Positions 31,436 through 41,480 of a stretch of 64,000 nt of DNA are shown here, in pieces. The first letter of the stretch is position 1, and each line of letters starts with the position of its first letter. The position numbers and the translations under genes were made by a program. Source of the stretch: Mycoplasma marinum (GTDB lineage: Bacteria; Bacillota_I; Bacilli_A; Mycoplasmatales; Metamycoplasmataceae); assembly GCF_004335975.1 (NCBI RefSeq), contig NZ_PSZO01000002.1, forward strand, positions 27,813 through 91,812. The letters are read 5' to 3'. The notes below the pieces were generated by a model. That model did no database searches and had not been told where the DNA came from. It saw nothing but the letters and a program-made list of their open reading frames with translations.

Positions 31436-32425
31436 CTACGCCTTAAAGGCCATTATTTCTTTTAGTTTAGTTGCTATTTTTTCTGGTGTTATTGAGTGAA
31501 TTTTTTCACTAGTAGCAAGTGGTATTGTTATATCAAATCCAGTTAATCTTGAAAGTGGAGCTTCTAAATACTCAAAAGCTTTTTCATTAACCCTAGTTAT
31601 AATTTCAGATGAAACTGAAAATGATTTAACAGCTTCATGAACTACTAGTAATCTACCTGTTTTTTTAACGGAATTAATAATTGTTTCTGTGTCAATTGGT
31701 GAAATTGTTCTTAAGTCAATTAATTCAACGTCAATATTTGATCCTTCTTTTCCAAGGTTTTGAATAGCTTTAATAGAATCATGAACTTGAGCACCGTAAG
31801 TTACCAAAGTAATTGACTCACCTTCTTTAATAATATTTGCTTTTCCTAGTTCAACTTCATATTCACCTTCAGGAACTTCTTGTTTAAATGATCTATAAAT
31901 TTTCTTAGATTCTAAAAATACTACTGGATCATTTGATTTTAAAGCAGCAAGCATCATTCCTTTTGTATCATATGGATTTGATGGCATAACAACTTTTATA
32001 CCAGGAACATGAGCGAACATAGCTTCAATAGCTTCTGAATGGTGTTCAAGCGCTCTAACTCCTCCACCCATTGGCATTCTAACTATTAGTGGACAACTAA
32101 ATCTTCCTCTTGATCTATTTCTAATTCTTGCAGCATGTGTAAATAATTGTTGGAATGATGCATAAGAAAATCCTTGAAATTGCATCTCCACAATTGGTTT
32201 CATACCAGCAATAGCTAATCCAACCCCTGTACCAGCGATTGTAGATTCAGCAATTGGTGCATCAAATACTCTATCTTCACCAAATTTTTCTTGTAATCCT
32301 TGAGTAGCTCTAAAAACACCACCTTCAAAACCGGCATCTTCACCAAAAAGAACTATTCTTTCATCTTTTTCCATAGCTACTGTTAAGGCATTATTAAGAG
32401 CCTCAATATTATTTAACTTAATCAT
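31436..32425 (-). CDS. pdhB: Pyruvate dehydrogenase E1 beta subunit
   Basis: 329 residues, normal length. Contains LFGEDAGFEGGVFRATQGL, TPP/alpha-contact region and ECF-type PIVEMQFQGFSYASFQQ, and the C-terminal transketolase-C part LLVVHEAVKSFSV. The ATG at 32425 has AGGAGG seven bases upstream and overlaps the pdhA end by eight bases. Confidence 0.96.
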   Translation of the reverse strand: MIKLNNIEALNNALTVAMEKDERIVLFGEDAGFEGGVFRATQGLQEKFGEDRVFDAPIAESTIAGTGVGLAIAGMKPIVEMQFQGFSYASFQQLFTHAARIRNRSRGRFSCPLIVRMPMGGGVRALEHHSEAIEAMFAHVPGIKVVMPSNPYDTKGMMLAALKSNDPVVFLESKKIYRSFKQEVPEGEYEVELGKANIIKEGESITLVTYGAQVHDSIKAIQNLGKEGSNIDVELIDLRTISPIDTETIINSVKKTGRLLVVHEAVKSFSVSSEIITRVNEKAFEYLEAPLSRLTGFDITIPLATSEKIHSITPEKIATKLKEIMAFKA

Positions 32426-33524
32426 TAAAACCCTCCTTTTCAAACTGAATCGCAACTTCTTGTTGTTCTTTTAATTCAGGTGTCATTTCTTCAAATGTGT
32501 GTTTAAATACATCTTCAACTTCTCTATTATTTTCTTTTAAAGATTCTTGATAAGCACTTTTAACTAATTCTAAATATTCATCTCAAAGTTTTTTATCTTC
32601 ATCTTCAGTCCAAATATTTTTTTCAATTAAATAGTTTTTAATTCTATGAATTGGTTCTCATTTTTCTTCTTTTTCTTCACGTTCTTTTGTTCTATACACT
32701 CTTGGATTATCAGAAGTAGTATGAGGTCCTTGTCTTCAAGTTAGGAATTCAACTAAAATAGGGCCATTACCTTCCCTTGAATATTCAACAGCTTCCTTAA
32801 TTATTTCAGCAGAAGCAATCAAGTCATTACCATCTACACGAATAGCTGGAATACCAACAGCTGCAGCTTTTGCAGCTATTGTAGCAGCAGATGTTTCTAA
32901 ATGTGTTGGAGTTGAAATTGCTCATTGGTTATTATTAACGCAAAAGACCGCTGGTCAGTTGTGCACTGAGGCAATATTCATAGCTTCATAAAATTCACCT
33001 TCAGAAGTACCACCATCTCCAATAAATGTCATAGCAACAGCTTTTTTCTTTTGTTGTTTTAATGCAAATGCAATACCTGCAGTATGTGAATACTGAGTAG
33101 CGATAACTATATTTATTGGAAATACATTTACATCTTCAGGCATATAGTTTCCTTTTTCATTTCCATTTCAATATAGAAATTGATTTTTCAAAGGAACACC
33201 CTTCATTAACATTGCTGCATTATTTCTAAAAGAAGGTACTAATCAATCTTCTTTTTTTAGTGATAATGCTGCAGCAACCTGTAGTGCTTCTTCACCAAAG
33301 TTTGGTGCAAAAGTTAACATTCTACCTTGTCTTTGTAATTGAGACATATATGTATCTTGTTGTCTTGATAAAATCATATATTTATATGCTCTTAAAAGTT
33401 CTTCTTTTGATACTGTTGTTTTAAAATTTTTATTAATTAATTTTCCGTCTACATCTAAAAATCTAAAAAATTCTTTTTCATCTTGTCACACTTTGTTTTT
33501 ATCTATATATTTATATTTTTTCAT
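32418..33524 (-). CDS. pdhA: Pyruvate dehydrogenase E1 alpha subunit
   Basis: 368 residues with several TGA-Trp codons. TPP-binding motif IGDGGTSEGEFYEAMN (GDG...N, about 165-180), substrate channel YSHTAGIAFA, and the phosphorylation-loop-like RQGPHTTSDNPRVYR. With PdhB it decarboxylates pyruvate and reductively acetylates lipoyl groups. ATG immediately follows the nox stop (TAAATG), making nox the first gene of the operon. Confidence 0.96.
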
Positions 33525-34877
33525 TTATTTTTCCAAACCATTAAGAACTGATTGAAGTATATAATTGAAAGGTTTGTTATAGTGTGGTAAGAAGTAAAAG
33601 TCCATTAAAGCAATATCTAGTAAAGTCATTTTTTTAGAAATTGCTAATGAAAGCATAAAGATTGCTTCTGTATGATTTGCATTACCAAAAGATCCAATTT
33701 GAGCACCTAAAATTCTAAGTGATTTAGGATCAAATACAATCTTGATTTGAACATCTTCAGCGTTATGCATTCATTCTGGTCTATCTTTATCTTCTCAATA
33801 TGTTTCTTTAAAATCAACATTCATAGCTTTTGCTGTTTCTGCTGAAATACCTGTTGATGCAAATACACAACCAAAAACATTTATACCATTAGTACCTTGT
33901 ACACCAGGGAATGGTAAGTTAGTACCTAAAACGTGATGAGCTGCTACAAGACCTGTTTTAACAGCGTTAGTAGCCAAAGCAACGTGCATAGGTCTATCTA
34001 ATGAATTGTGCATTAGAGAAACTGAATCACCCAATGCATATACATCTTTATCAGATGTTTGCATAAATTCGTTAACTAAAACTGTTTTATTTTTTTCATC
34101 TAAATCTATTTGGTTTTCAAGCATTTTTGTTTGTGCTCTAAATCCAATTGATAATATAACCATATCAGCATCATATTCACCTTTATCAGTAACAACTTTT
34201 GCAACATTACCTTTGCCATCACCAATAAATTCTTTAACTTTTTCATTCATTTGAATTTTAATTCCATCTTTTGTCATTCTTTCTTCCATTTTTGATGTAA
34301 ATTCTTCATCAAAATATCTAGAAATAACTCTTCCTTGCATGTCAACTAATGTAACATTTTTACCTGCTTTATTAAATGCTTCAACTAATTCAATACCAAT
34401 ATAACCTGCACCAATAACTACAACATTTTTAATGTTTTTATCTTTTGCTAGTTCTTTTATTTTTTGAGCATGTTGGAATAATTTTGAAATATAAATATTA
34501 TTCAAATTGATACCTTTAAAAGGCGGTACAATAGGTCAAGTACCCCCTGAATAAACTAATTTGTCGTATGTATCATAAAATTCTTCACCTGTTTTTAAGT
34601 TTTTGACCTTAACTTGTTTTTTTTCTGTATTAACTTCAATTATTTCGTGTTCCATTTTAACTGTTACACCCATTGATGTTAATTCTTCTGGCGATGAATA
34701 AAATAATCCTTTTGGATCTTTAAATTCATCTGAAACCCATAATGCAATACCGCATCCTAAAAATGAAATGTTGCTATTTTTGTCATAAGCAATTATTTCG
34801 TGTTCTTGTGTTTTTACTGCAAGTGTTCTAATAAAAGATGTACCTGCATGGTTGGCTCCTAAAACTACAATTTTCAT
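33525..34877 (-). CDS. nox: NADH oxidase (Nox), FAD-dependent
   Basis: 450 residues of the class-III pyridine nucleotide-disulfide oxidoreductases. FAD site VVLGANHAGTSFI, redox-active single Cys in SFLGCGIALW (about residue 42), NADH site VVIGAGYIGIELVEAF, and FAD-contact YALGDSVSL. Members make water (or peroxide) from O2 and NADH. As the first gene of nox-pdhABCD it would restore NAD for the dehydrogenase. RBS GGAGAG precedes the ATG. Confidence 0.94.
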
Positions 34878-34934
34878 ATTCTCTCCTTTTGAAATGTGTT
34901 ATTCTGTAAAAAAAATCTAATATCACATGTATAA

Positions 34935-34940
34935 ATTATA
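34935..34940 (-). promoter_or_regulatory. nox-pdh operon promoter, -10 box
   Basis: TATAAT about 57 nt before the nox ATG; the short leader contains the SD. Confidence 0.55.
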
Positions 34941-35025
34941 AACCCAATTTTTACTAATGTATATACAAATATTCAACTTTTTCATTTTAATGAGCAATAC
35001 CACTAATATTATTCAAAAAAAAGTT

Positions 35026-35054
35026 AAAAAAAATAATGCAAAGTGCATTATTTT
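35026..35054 (-). terminator. Terminator after rpsO
   Basis: Minus-strand AATAATGCA-CTT-TGCATTATT followed by TTTTT; the stem begins inside the rpsO stop region. Confidence 0.8.
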
Positions 35055-35317
35055 CTAAGTCCAAGCTCTTTAATAAGTGCTTGATACTTCTCAAAATCTT
35101 GTGATTTAAGATATTTAATTAAATCTTTACGTTTTTGAATTTTAGCTAAGAAACCTCTTCTTGAGTGGTTATCTTTGTGATTAGCTTTAAAGTGTGGTGT
35201 AAGAATATTGATATCTTCAGTTAAGATTGCGATTTGAGCTTCTATTGAACCTGTATTTTTAGCATCTCCACCAAATTTAATAATTAATTCTTGTTTTCTT
35301 TCTTTTGAAACTGCCAT
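35048..35317 (-). CDS. rpsO: 30S ribosomal protein S15
   Basis: 89 residues, exactly the usual length: GSIEAQIAILTEDINILTPHFKANHKDNHSRRGFLAKIQKRKDLIKYL is the family core. S15 binds the 16S three-way junction and often represses its own translation. Strong AGGAGG SD before the ATG. Own terminator, so monocistronic. Confidence 0.97.
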   Translation of the reverse strand: MAVSKERKQELIIKFGGDAKNTGSIEAQIAILTEDINILTPHFKANHKDNHSRRGFLAKIQKRKDLIKYLKSQDFEKYQALIKELGLRK

Positions 35318-35405
35318 TTTGTCCTCCTTGTTTTTTTAATGTAACCCCAGCAAGAATTCGGACTGATATCCAAACCGAGTATTACAACGCTTTATTGCTT
35401 AAACA
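35318..35405 (-). promoter_or_regulatory. rpsO leader, relatively GC-rich, candidate S15 autoregulatory RNA
   Basis: The 88 nt between ribF and rpsO are clearly richer in G+C than the surrounding spacers. Minus-strand pairs such as TCGG/CCGA and CAG/CTG around GGATATC suggest a folded 5' UTR before the AGGAGG. S15 leaders of several bacterial groups carry self-binding structures; this assignment is by position and composition only. Confidence 0.4.
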
Positions 35406-36230
35406 TTATAAACTATTTTTAAAGAAAAGATTAGCAGCTTTTAAATGTTCTTCTCTAATTTCATCATTTTCATCCTTAATAGTGATTTCTAATTGTCTTC
35501 ACCATGATAAAGAAAAGAATTTATTTTGTAAATTTTCCTTATTATTTAACATATGTATGAAATACTCACCTTTTCTTGTAACGTGAATTACACAATGATA
35601 CATAATATTATTTTCTATTGCTGTTGCTGCATAAAAACCAGAGTGTGGTTTTATAGAATGTTTATCTAGAATAAAGTCATTCTTAGTTTTTATTTGAACA
35701 TTAGTTGTTCATGGTGATACTAGTAGCGAATTTGCAAACTCTAATTCACCAAAGGGGATTTGTTCCTTGATTATTGAAGTTGATATTTTTACATCTGAAA
35801 TTTTCTTGAGTTCTACAATCTCTACGTTTCCAAATATCTTCTCTAGAAGTTGTACATTGCCAGCTGCTGCTCTACCAAATTTAAAGTCTCTACCGCAAAC
35901 TATAAGTGAAGGGTTATACTTTTCCTTAATTTCTTTTATAAAGGCCTCAGGTTGCAAAGAAAGTGTATGTAAATCATTTTTCAATAACATCGAATAATCA
36001 ATTTCCATATTTGATAATTTTTGTAATCTAACTTCCAATTGCTCAAACATCTCTTTTGTTTTCTTTGGTAATTCATAAGGTTTTTCAAACATCATTAAAA
36101 TTATTGGTTTCCCAGTTCTTTTTGCCGCTTTAATCAATTCAAGATGTCCAATATGAATTGCATCAAAAGAACCCATTATTATTACTGGGTTCTGAACCTC
36201 TACTTTTTTAGGGAAATAAAATACTTTCAT
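35406..36230 (-). CDS. ribF: Riboflavin kinase/FAD synthetase-like protein RibF
   Basis: 274 residues (bifunctional RibF usually about 310). The FMN adenylyltransferase half is clear: IIMGSFDAIHIGHLELI (HxGH-type) near 17-33, VCGRDFKFGRAAAGN, and ISTSIIKEQIPFGELEFANSLL. The C-terminal half (about 170-274) keeps the overall size of a flavokinase domain but lacks the family PTAN metal/ATP motif, so kinase activity is doubtful. The ATG overlaps the truB stop by one base. Confidence 0.85.
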
Positions 36231-37051
36231 TATAATTGTCCAATCTTTTTACCAAATAATTTTTGTGATTTAATACGTTCTTCTAAAATAACAATCCCGC
36301 AAATAATGCCATTTACCTTTGCAATAAATTTACCTTTTTTTTCACTAGTATTAGGAATTGAAATACCATTAACAAGAATTTTAATTTCCTGTTTTGATAG
36401 TTCAATTATTGGTAAAGTCAATAATTTATCAATATTTATATCAATTCCGAGGTCCGACTCACTTAAAGGTCCTATAGTTGTCCTTCTAAGTTCTGTCATT
36501 ATTGCTCCGCAACCTAATATTTGACCCAAATCATGAATAATAGATCTAATATAAGTACCTCTTGAGACATTAACTTCAAATGTAGCTATTTTAAGATTAT
36601 ATGAAAGTAACTTAATTTTATTAATTTTTATAGTTGACGCTTTTAATTTAACTTCCTTACCTTCTCTTGCTAATTTATAAGCTGAAGTTCCATTAACTTT
36701 TTTTGCTGAAAATATAGGTGGCATTTGTTCTTGAATTCCAATGAAATTTTGCAATTCATATTCTAGTTTTTCACTTGAAGGTAATGCATTATTACTATAC
36801 TTAATTTCACCTTCGGAATCATATGTATTAGAAGTACAACCTAATTCCATAGTTGCAATATAGGTTTTTTCTCCTTTGTCTATAAAATCTATTAATTTAG
36901 TATCTTCATCAGAAGCCACCAATAATAAACCAGTTGCAAGAGGGTCAAGTGTTCCTGTATGACCAATTTTTTTTATATTATTTTCTCTTCTAAAATTATT
37001 AATAGCTTTAAAAGAAGAAATTCCTTTTTCTTTATCTAGTAGTATGAACAT
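36230..37051 (-). CDS. truB: tRNA pseudouridine55 synthase TruB
   Basis: 273 residues. Catalytic Asp in KIGHTGTLDPLATGLL (about 29-44), EKTYIATMELG, and VSRGTYIRSIIHDLG near 165-180 are the family motifs. TruB makes Psi55 in the T loop of tRNAs. TAAAAT (37060-37065) is 8 nt before the ATG and no SD is present. truB-ribF is a conserved pair. Confidence 0.95.
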   Translation of the reverse strand: MFILLDKEKGISSFKAINNFRRENNIKKIGHTGTLDPLATGLLLVASDEDTKLIDFIDKGEKTYIATMELGCTSNTYDSEGEIKYSNNALPSSEKLEYELQNFIGIQEQMPPIFSAKKVNGTSAYKLAREGKEVKLKASTIKINKIKLLSYNLKIATFEVNVSRGTYIRSIIHDLGQILGCGAIMTELRRTTIGPLSESDLGIDINIDKLLTLPIIELSKQEIKILVNGISIPNTSEKKGKFIAKVNGIICGIVILEERIKSQKLFGKKIGQL

Positions 37052-37132
37052 ATAAATATATTTTAACTTATTTAAGGTTATTCACAATAAATAAAGTGAT
37101 AATCTTTAATATTAAAGTATTTATTCCAGATT

Positions 37133-37154
37133 AAAAAAAGTGCAAATGCACTAT
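37133..37154 (-). terminator. Terminator after rbfA
   Basis: Minus-strand AGTGC-ATTT-GCACT followed by seven T, ending the rimP-rbfA operon. Confidence 0.75.
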
Positions 37155-37492
37155 TTTTCATTATTTTTAATATTTTCAAGAATCTCATCTATTCTTTTAC
37201 CAGTTTCCATTGAACTATCGTGTTTCAAGTGGATTTCTGGAACTTTCCTTAAAGAAACTCTCTTTGAAAGTTGTGTTCTAATAAAACCTCTAGCTTTTTG
37301 CAAAGACTCTAGCGAACGTTCTTTACTACTTTCAAATGTTAAATAAACATTTAAATGTGAACCATCTCTTGAAAGTTTAACATCAGTTACAGTTGAGTAA
37401 GAAACATTGACGTTTTTAATCTCTTCTGAGATAATTTGCGAAACTGCTCTCAAAAACATTTTTTCTTTCTTTTGATGTGTTACTGTAGACAT
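37151..37492 (-). CDS. rbfA: Ribosome-binding factor A
   Basis: 113 residues with the type II KH-fold core: VSYSTVTDVKLSRDGSHLNVYLTF and RGFIRTQLSKRVSLRKVPEIHLKHDSS. RbfA acts late in 30S assembly. The ATG overlaps the infB stop (TAATG), the standard infB-rbfA arrangement. Confidence 0.94.
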   Translation of the reverse strand: MSTVTHQKKEKMFLRAVSQIISEEIKNVNVSYSTVTDVKLSRDGSHLNVYLTFESSKERSLESLQKARGFIRTQLSKRVSLRKVPEIHLKHDSSMETGKRIDEILENIKNNEK

Positions 37493-39294
37493 TATTTAAC
37501 CTCAATTTCAACATCTTCGTAACATTCGATAACATCTTCTTCACGAATATCATTGAATTTTTTGATATGTGTACCGAATTCTTTACCTAATTCAACCTTT
37601 TTAGCTTGATCTGGTCCTCTTTGTAAAGAGTCAAGAATACCTTCATGAATTGTTCTACCATCACGAATAAGACGCATTTTTGAACCTGATTTTACAACAC
37701 CATCAATAACAAGTGATCCAGCAATGTTACCAACTTTTGATGAGAAAATAACTTTAATAATTTTAGCTTGACCAATAACTTTTTCTTCAAATTTAGGTGC
37801 AAGCATACCTTTTAAAATTGCTTCAACTTCTTCAATCATTTTATAAATAATTGTATGAGTTTTAACAATTATTTTTTCTTGTTCAGCAAATTGCTTAACA
37901 TCACCCGTTGGACGAATATTGAAACCATAAATAATTGAATTAGAAGCTTGTGCAAGCAAGATATCAGATTTTGTAATAGCACCAACAGATGCTCTAACAA
38001 TATTTACAACTACTTCTTCATTAGCTATTCTACCCAATGAATATTTAACAGCTTCAGCAGTACCTTGAACATCTGATTTAACAATAATATTAAGAACCTT
38101 AACACCATCCTCAATATGAACAGCATTTCTAGCTTTAAGTTCTTGTTGTTTATCAACAAATGCTTTTTCCTGAGCAAGAGCCTTAGCAAATTTTTCATCT
38201 TTAAAACCAACAAATCTATCTCCAGCAGATGGAGTATAATTTAGCCCAGTAATAATAACTGGTGTTCCAGGTCCTGCAGATTCAATTTTTTCATTAGTTG
38301 TGTCTTGAAGTGTTCTAACTCTACCATAGTGTGCACCTGCAACAATAAAGTCTCTTGGCATAATAGTTCCTGTTTCAACAATAATTGTTGCAACAGAACC
38401 TCTACCTTTGTCTAAGTGAGCTTCTACAACTGTTCCCATTGGTAATCTATCTGGATTAGCTTTTAATTCAAGCATCTCAGCTTCTAAATTAATGGCGTTA
38501 AATAATTCTGGAATACCCATCCCTGTAAGGCCTGAACCATACACAAATTGTACATCCCCACCTCAATCATCAGCAATAACATCATGTGCAGATAAGTCAG
38601 CTTTAACTTTATCAGCATTAGCACCAGGTTTATCCATTTTATTAACAAAAACGATAATTGGAACTTTAGCAGCTTTTGAATGATCGATAGCTTCTTTAGT
38701 TTGAGGCATAACACCATCTTCTGCAGCCACAACAATAACAACAATATCAGTTACTTTTGCCCCTCTTGAACGCATAGCTGTAAAGGCCTCATGTCCTGGA
38801 GTATCCAAGAAAGTAATTTTCTTATTTTCATGCTCAATTTGATATGCACCTGTATGTTGAGTAATTCCCCCAGCTTCTCCTTCGGCAACATTTGCATTTC
38901 TAATATTATCAATTAGAGTAGTTTTACCGTGATCAACGTGCCCCATTATTGTAACAATTGGAGGTTTGTCTTGGAGATTTTTACTATCTTCCTCAACTTC
39001 CATTTCCTCCATGAAATTAGAAGCATTAACTTCTGTTTTTTGTTGGAAATCATATTCATATTCCATACATAATTCACCAATTTGTTCTTCATCAAGAGTC
39101 ATGTTTAAGTTGTACATTTTTCCTTGCATAAAGAAATGTTTGATGATTTCGTTTGCAGGTTGTTGAATTTTATTAGCAAATTCCGCAATTGTCATTGGTC
39201 CTGTATAAATGAATACACCATCTTTAAGCTCTGTCTTTACCTCTTTCATTTGAGATTTAACATCTTTTATATTGGTTTGTCTTTTATCTGCCAT
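37492..39294 (-). CDS. infB: Translation initiation factor IF-2
   Basis: 600 residues, a short form lacking the long N-terminal extension of enterobacteria. IF2_N domain near 25-75; G1 [11 protein letters not shown] (about 116-126), G3 DTPGHEAF, G4 NKMD; C-terminal beta-barrels with VTGxxE-like [15 protein letters not shown]. It overlaps ylxR at the start and rbfA at the end. Confidence 0.97.
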
Positions 39295-39559
39295 TTTCTT
39301 CCTCCCTTATATATTTAATTAATTCTTCATAAACTTCATTAGGAACATTTTCTTTAAATGCTCTATGAAGTAATCTTTTCTTTCTTATTTCATCAACGAT
39401 GTTCTTATTTTTTTGAAAATAAGCACCACGCCCGGGCAAGTTATGATTCTTATCAATTTTAAATTCACCTTGGTATCTAACAACTCTTATTAATTTAGAT
39501 TTGTCAAATTTACCATTAGTAATGATGCACGTTCTTAGATTATTTATTTTCGATTTCAT
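39284..39559 (-). CDS. YlxR family RNA-binding protein (RnpM-like)
   Basis: 91 residues: [21 protein letters not shown] and [11 protein letters not shown] match the YlxR/DUF448 fold. The Bacillus homologue has been reported to bind RNase P RNA. Only one in-frame ATG (39559), overlapping nusA by 20 bases; the end overlaps infB by 11 bases. The position nusA-ylxR-infB is conserved. Confidence 0.9.
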   Translation of the reverse strand: MKSKINNLRTCIITNGKFDKSKLIRVVRYQGEFKIDKNHNLPGRGAYFQKNKNIVDEIRKKRLLHRAFKENVPNEVYEELIKYIREEENGR

Positions 39560-40940
39560 CTAAATCTGAAAAATCCACATCTGCAAAATCCGCAAGTTCA
39601 TCATCAAGTTCAAATTGTGATTCCATTTCTTTAAGTTCTGCATCTGAGAAGATTGTCTCTTCTTCTTCAACTGGTAAGAATGGTGTATCCTCGACATTTT
39701 CATTGAAATCTTCTATTTCTCCTTGAATATCATCAAGTTTTATATTTGTAGGTTTTGAGAATGAAGTATTATTTCTAGGTCTTTTATTTAATTTTTCACC
39801 AGATTCAATTCTTCTTAATTCATCTTCAGTAAGATTACCGTTAAATGTAAACTCAAGACCAGCTTCTCTAGCTTGATCAATTGAAGTAATATCCACTCTT
39901 ACTTTTGCAAGTTCAGCAACTAATCTAGCATTAGAACCACGTCTACCAATTGCAAGTGTGTGATGAACATTAGGAACGATAACGATTTTTTTATCTGCGA
40001 AACCATCTTTATCTAAAATACCAACAACTTTAGCAGGTGATATAGCTGAAGCAACAAATTCATTTAAATTTTCTGAAAATCTAATAACATCAAGTTTTTC
40101 ACCTTGTAATTTTTCAACAATTCTAGAAATTCTCTCACCACCAGCACCAATAATGGCACCAACTGGATCAACTGATTCATTCATAGCTTTAACAGCAACT
40201 TTAGTTCTCTCACCAACTATACGTGACATCCCTGCTATTTCTACAGTACCATCCATAATTTCAGGAACTTCTTGTTCCAGAACTCTTCTAACCATTGTTG
40301 GCGATGAATTTGAAACGATAATTTGAGCAGCTTTAGAATCTTCAAGAACTTCTTCAACATACACGTTAACTCTTTCTCCAAGTTTCATCTGAATTCTTGG
40401 GTTTTTAAGAGGTCCTGGCATAAATGCATCTGTACCATCATCTAATTTAAGTGCAGCAAATGTTCTAGCAGATGTAGTAACCGTAGCTGAAACCATTTCC
40501 CCAACTAAACCTTTATGTTTTGCATAAATCATAGCTTTTCTTGTTTCTTTAATTTTTTGAATTAAAAGTTGTTTGATTTGTTGAGCAATAGTTCTTGAAT
40601 ACACTTCAAATGAAACTTCCTCAGCTATAGTATCATCAATTTTAATTGAAGGGTTTATTTGCTTAGCAATATGCAAAGGAATCTCAACAGTTCTTAATTC
40701 AGGTTCCATTTCTGATTCTTCTTCTTCAACAACAACTTTAGCGTTGTTAATTAATTTAAACTCATTTTCTTCTCTGTTAATAACTAGTGTTAAGTCTGCA
40801 TCTGGGTCAAATTTTGAATGAAATGACTTAGTTACAGCTTCTTCTAAGATAGCATCGATTTCTTCCCTTGAAAGTTGTTGTGTTTTAGCAATTTCATCAA
40901 TTGCAATAAATAATTGTTCTTTATTTAATGTTTTTGGCAT
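39540..40940 (-). CDS. nusA: Transcription termination/antitermination factor NusA
   Basis: 466 residues. N-terminal RNAP-binding domain, S1 domain (about 133-200), KH domains with IGAGGERISRIVEKLQGEKLDV and AIGRRGSNARLVAELAKVRVDI, then an acidic tail rich in Glu/Asp. NusA slows RNAP and strengthens intrinsic termination. The ATG overlaps the rimP stop (TAATG). Confidence 0.96.
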   Translation of the reverse strand: MPKTLNKEQLFIAIDEIAKTQQLSREEIDAILEEAVTKSFHSKFDPDADLTLVINREENEFKLINNAKVVVEEEESEMEPELRTVEIPLHIAKQINPSIKIDDTIAEEVSFEVYSRTIAQQIKQLLIQKIKETRKAMIYAKHKGLVGEMVSATVTTSARTFAALKLDDGTDAFMPGPLKNPRIQMKLGERVNVYVEEVLEDSKAAQIIVSNSSPTMVRRVLEQEVPEIMDGTVEIAGMSRIVGERTKVAVKAMNESVDPVGAIIGAGGERISRIVEKLQGEKLDVIRFSENLNEFVASAISPAKVVGILDKDGFADKKIVIVPNVHHTLAIGRRGSNARLVAELAKVRVDITSIDQAREAGLEFTFNGNLTEDELRRIESGEKLNKRPRNNTSFSKPTNIKLDDIQGEIEDFNENVEDTPFLPVEEEETIFSDAELKEMESQFELDDELADFADVDFSDLDEIENK

Positions 40941-41380
40941 TATTTTTTCTCCTTTTTAACTTTTGCTGATAGATTTATTTTTTCTATATTTTCAATATGT
41001 ATATTTTGTTTTCTAAATTGACCTTTTGCATTCCATCTAATTGTTAAGTTATCTTCACACTTTTCTAATAACTCACCCTCAAATTGAATCTTGTCTTTAA
41101 TAGGCCTTTTTAATATAACAGATATATTTTCATTTTGCATGCCCCCAAGGTCTTCAAAAGAAATATTTTTTTCAGTTCCTTCAGATGCAATATCTAAAAA
41201 GTATTCACTATCAGAATTATCTATCGTATCTAGATAATCAGAAATTTCCCTTGAAATTAATGTTAATTTATCTAAATTTGGTTCTCTGACTGCTATTCTT
41301 AAAAATTTAGAACCAGCTTCTTCTTCTCATGATGCTTTTATAATTTTTTCGCCAAATTTGGCTTGTAATTTTTCTAACAT
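40940..41380 (-). CDS. rimP: Ribosome maturation factor RimP
   Basis: 146 residues. N-terminal alpha/beta domain with LRIAVREP and DISREISDYLD-type helix, LDIASEG in place of the common VSSPG, then an SH3-like C-terminus. Divergent, but the position before nusA and length fit. AAGGAGG is 9 nt upstream of the ATG at 41380. Confidence 0.85.
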
Positions 41381-41407
41381 TTTATCATCCCTCCTTGGTA
41401 ATAAGAA

Positions 41408-41428
41408 AGAGATACCTCAGGCATCTCT
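41408..41428 (-). promoter_or_regulatory. 9-bp hairpin in rimP-nusA leader, candidate attenuator
   Basis: Minus-strand AGAGATGCC-TGA-GGTATCTCT followed by the interrupted U tract TTCTTATT. It lies downstream of the TATAAT at 41455-41460 and 28 nt before the rimP start, so it is within the leader; it may also terminate the upstream DHH gene. Confidence 0.55.
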
Positions 41429-41454
41429 AAAACTTATATTCTATTGACTAAATA

Positions 41455-41460
41455 ATTATA
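41455..41460 (-). promoter_or_regulatory. rimP-nusA operon promoter, -10 box
   Basis: GCTATAAT on the minus strand, 21 nt after the stop of the DHH gene and about 75 nt before rimP. Confidence 0.55.
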
Positions 41461-41480
41461 GCACTTTTTAAATTAAATTA

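Noticed and set aside
35305..35586. Plus-strand open frame over the rpsO leader and ribF end
   Set aside because: Lies opposite ribF and the rpsO leader; no RBS and no recognisable protein.
38025..38744. Leu-rich frames overlapping infB
   Set aside because: Shadow frames of the conserved IF-2 gene.
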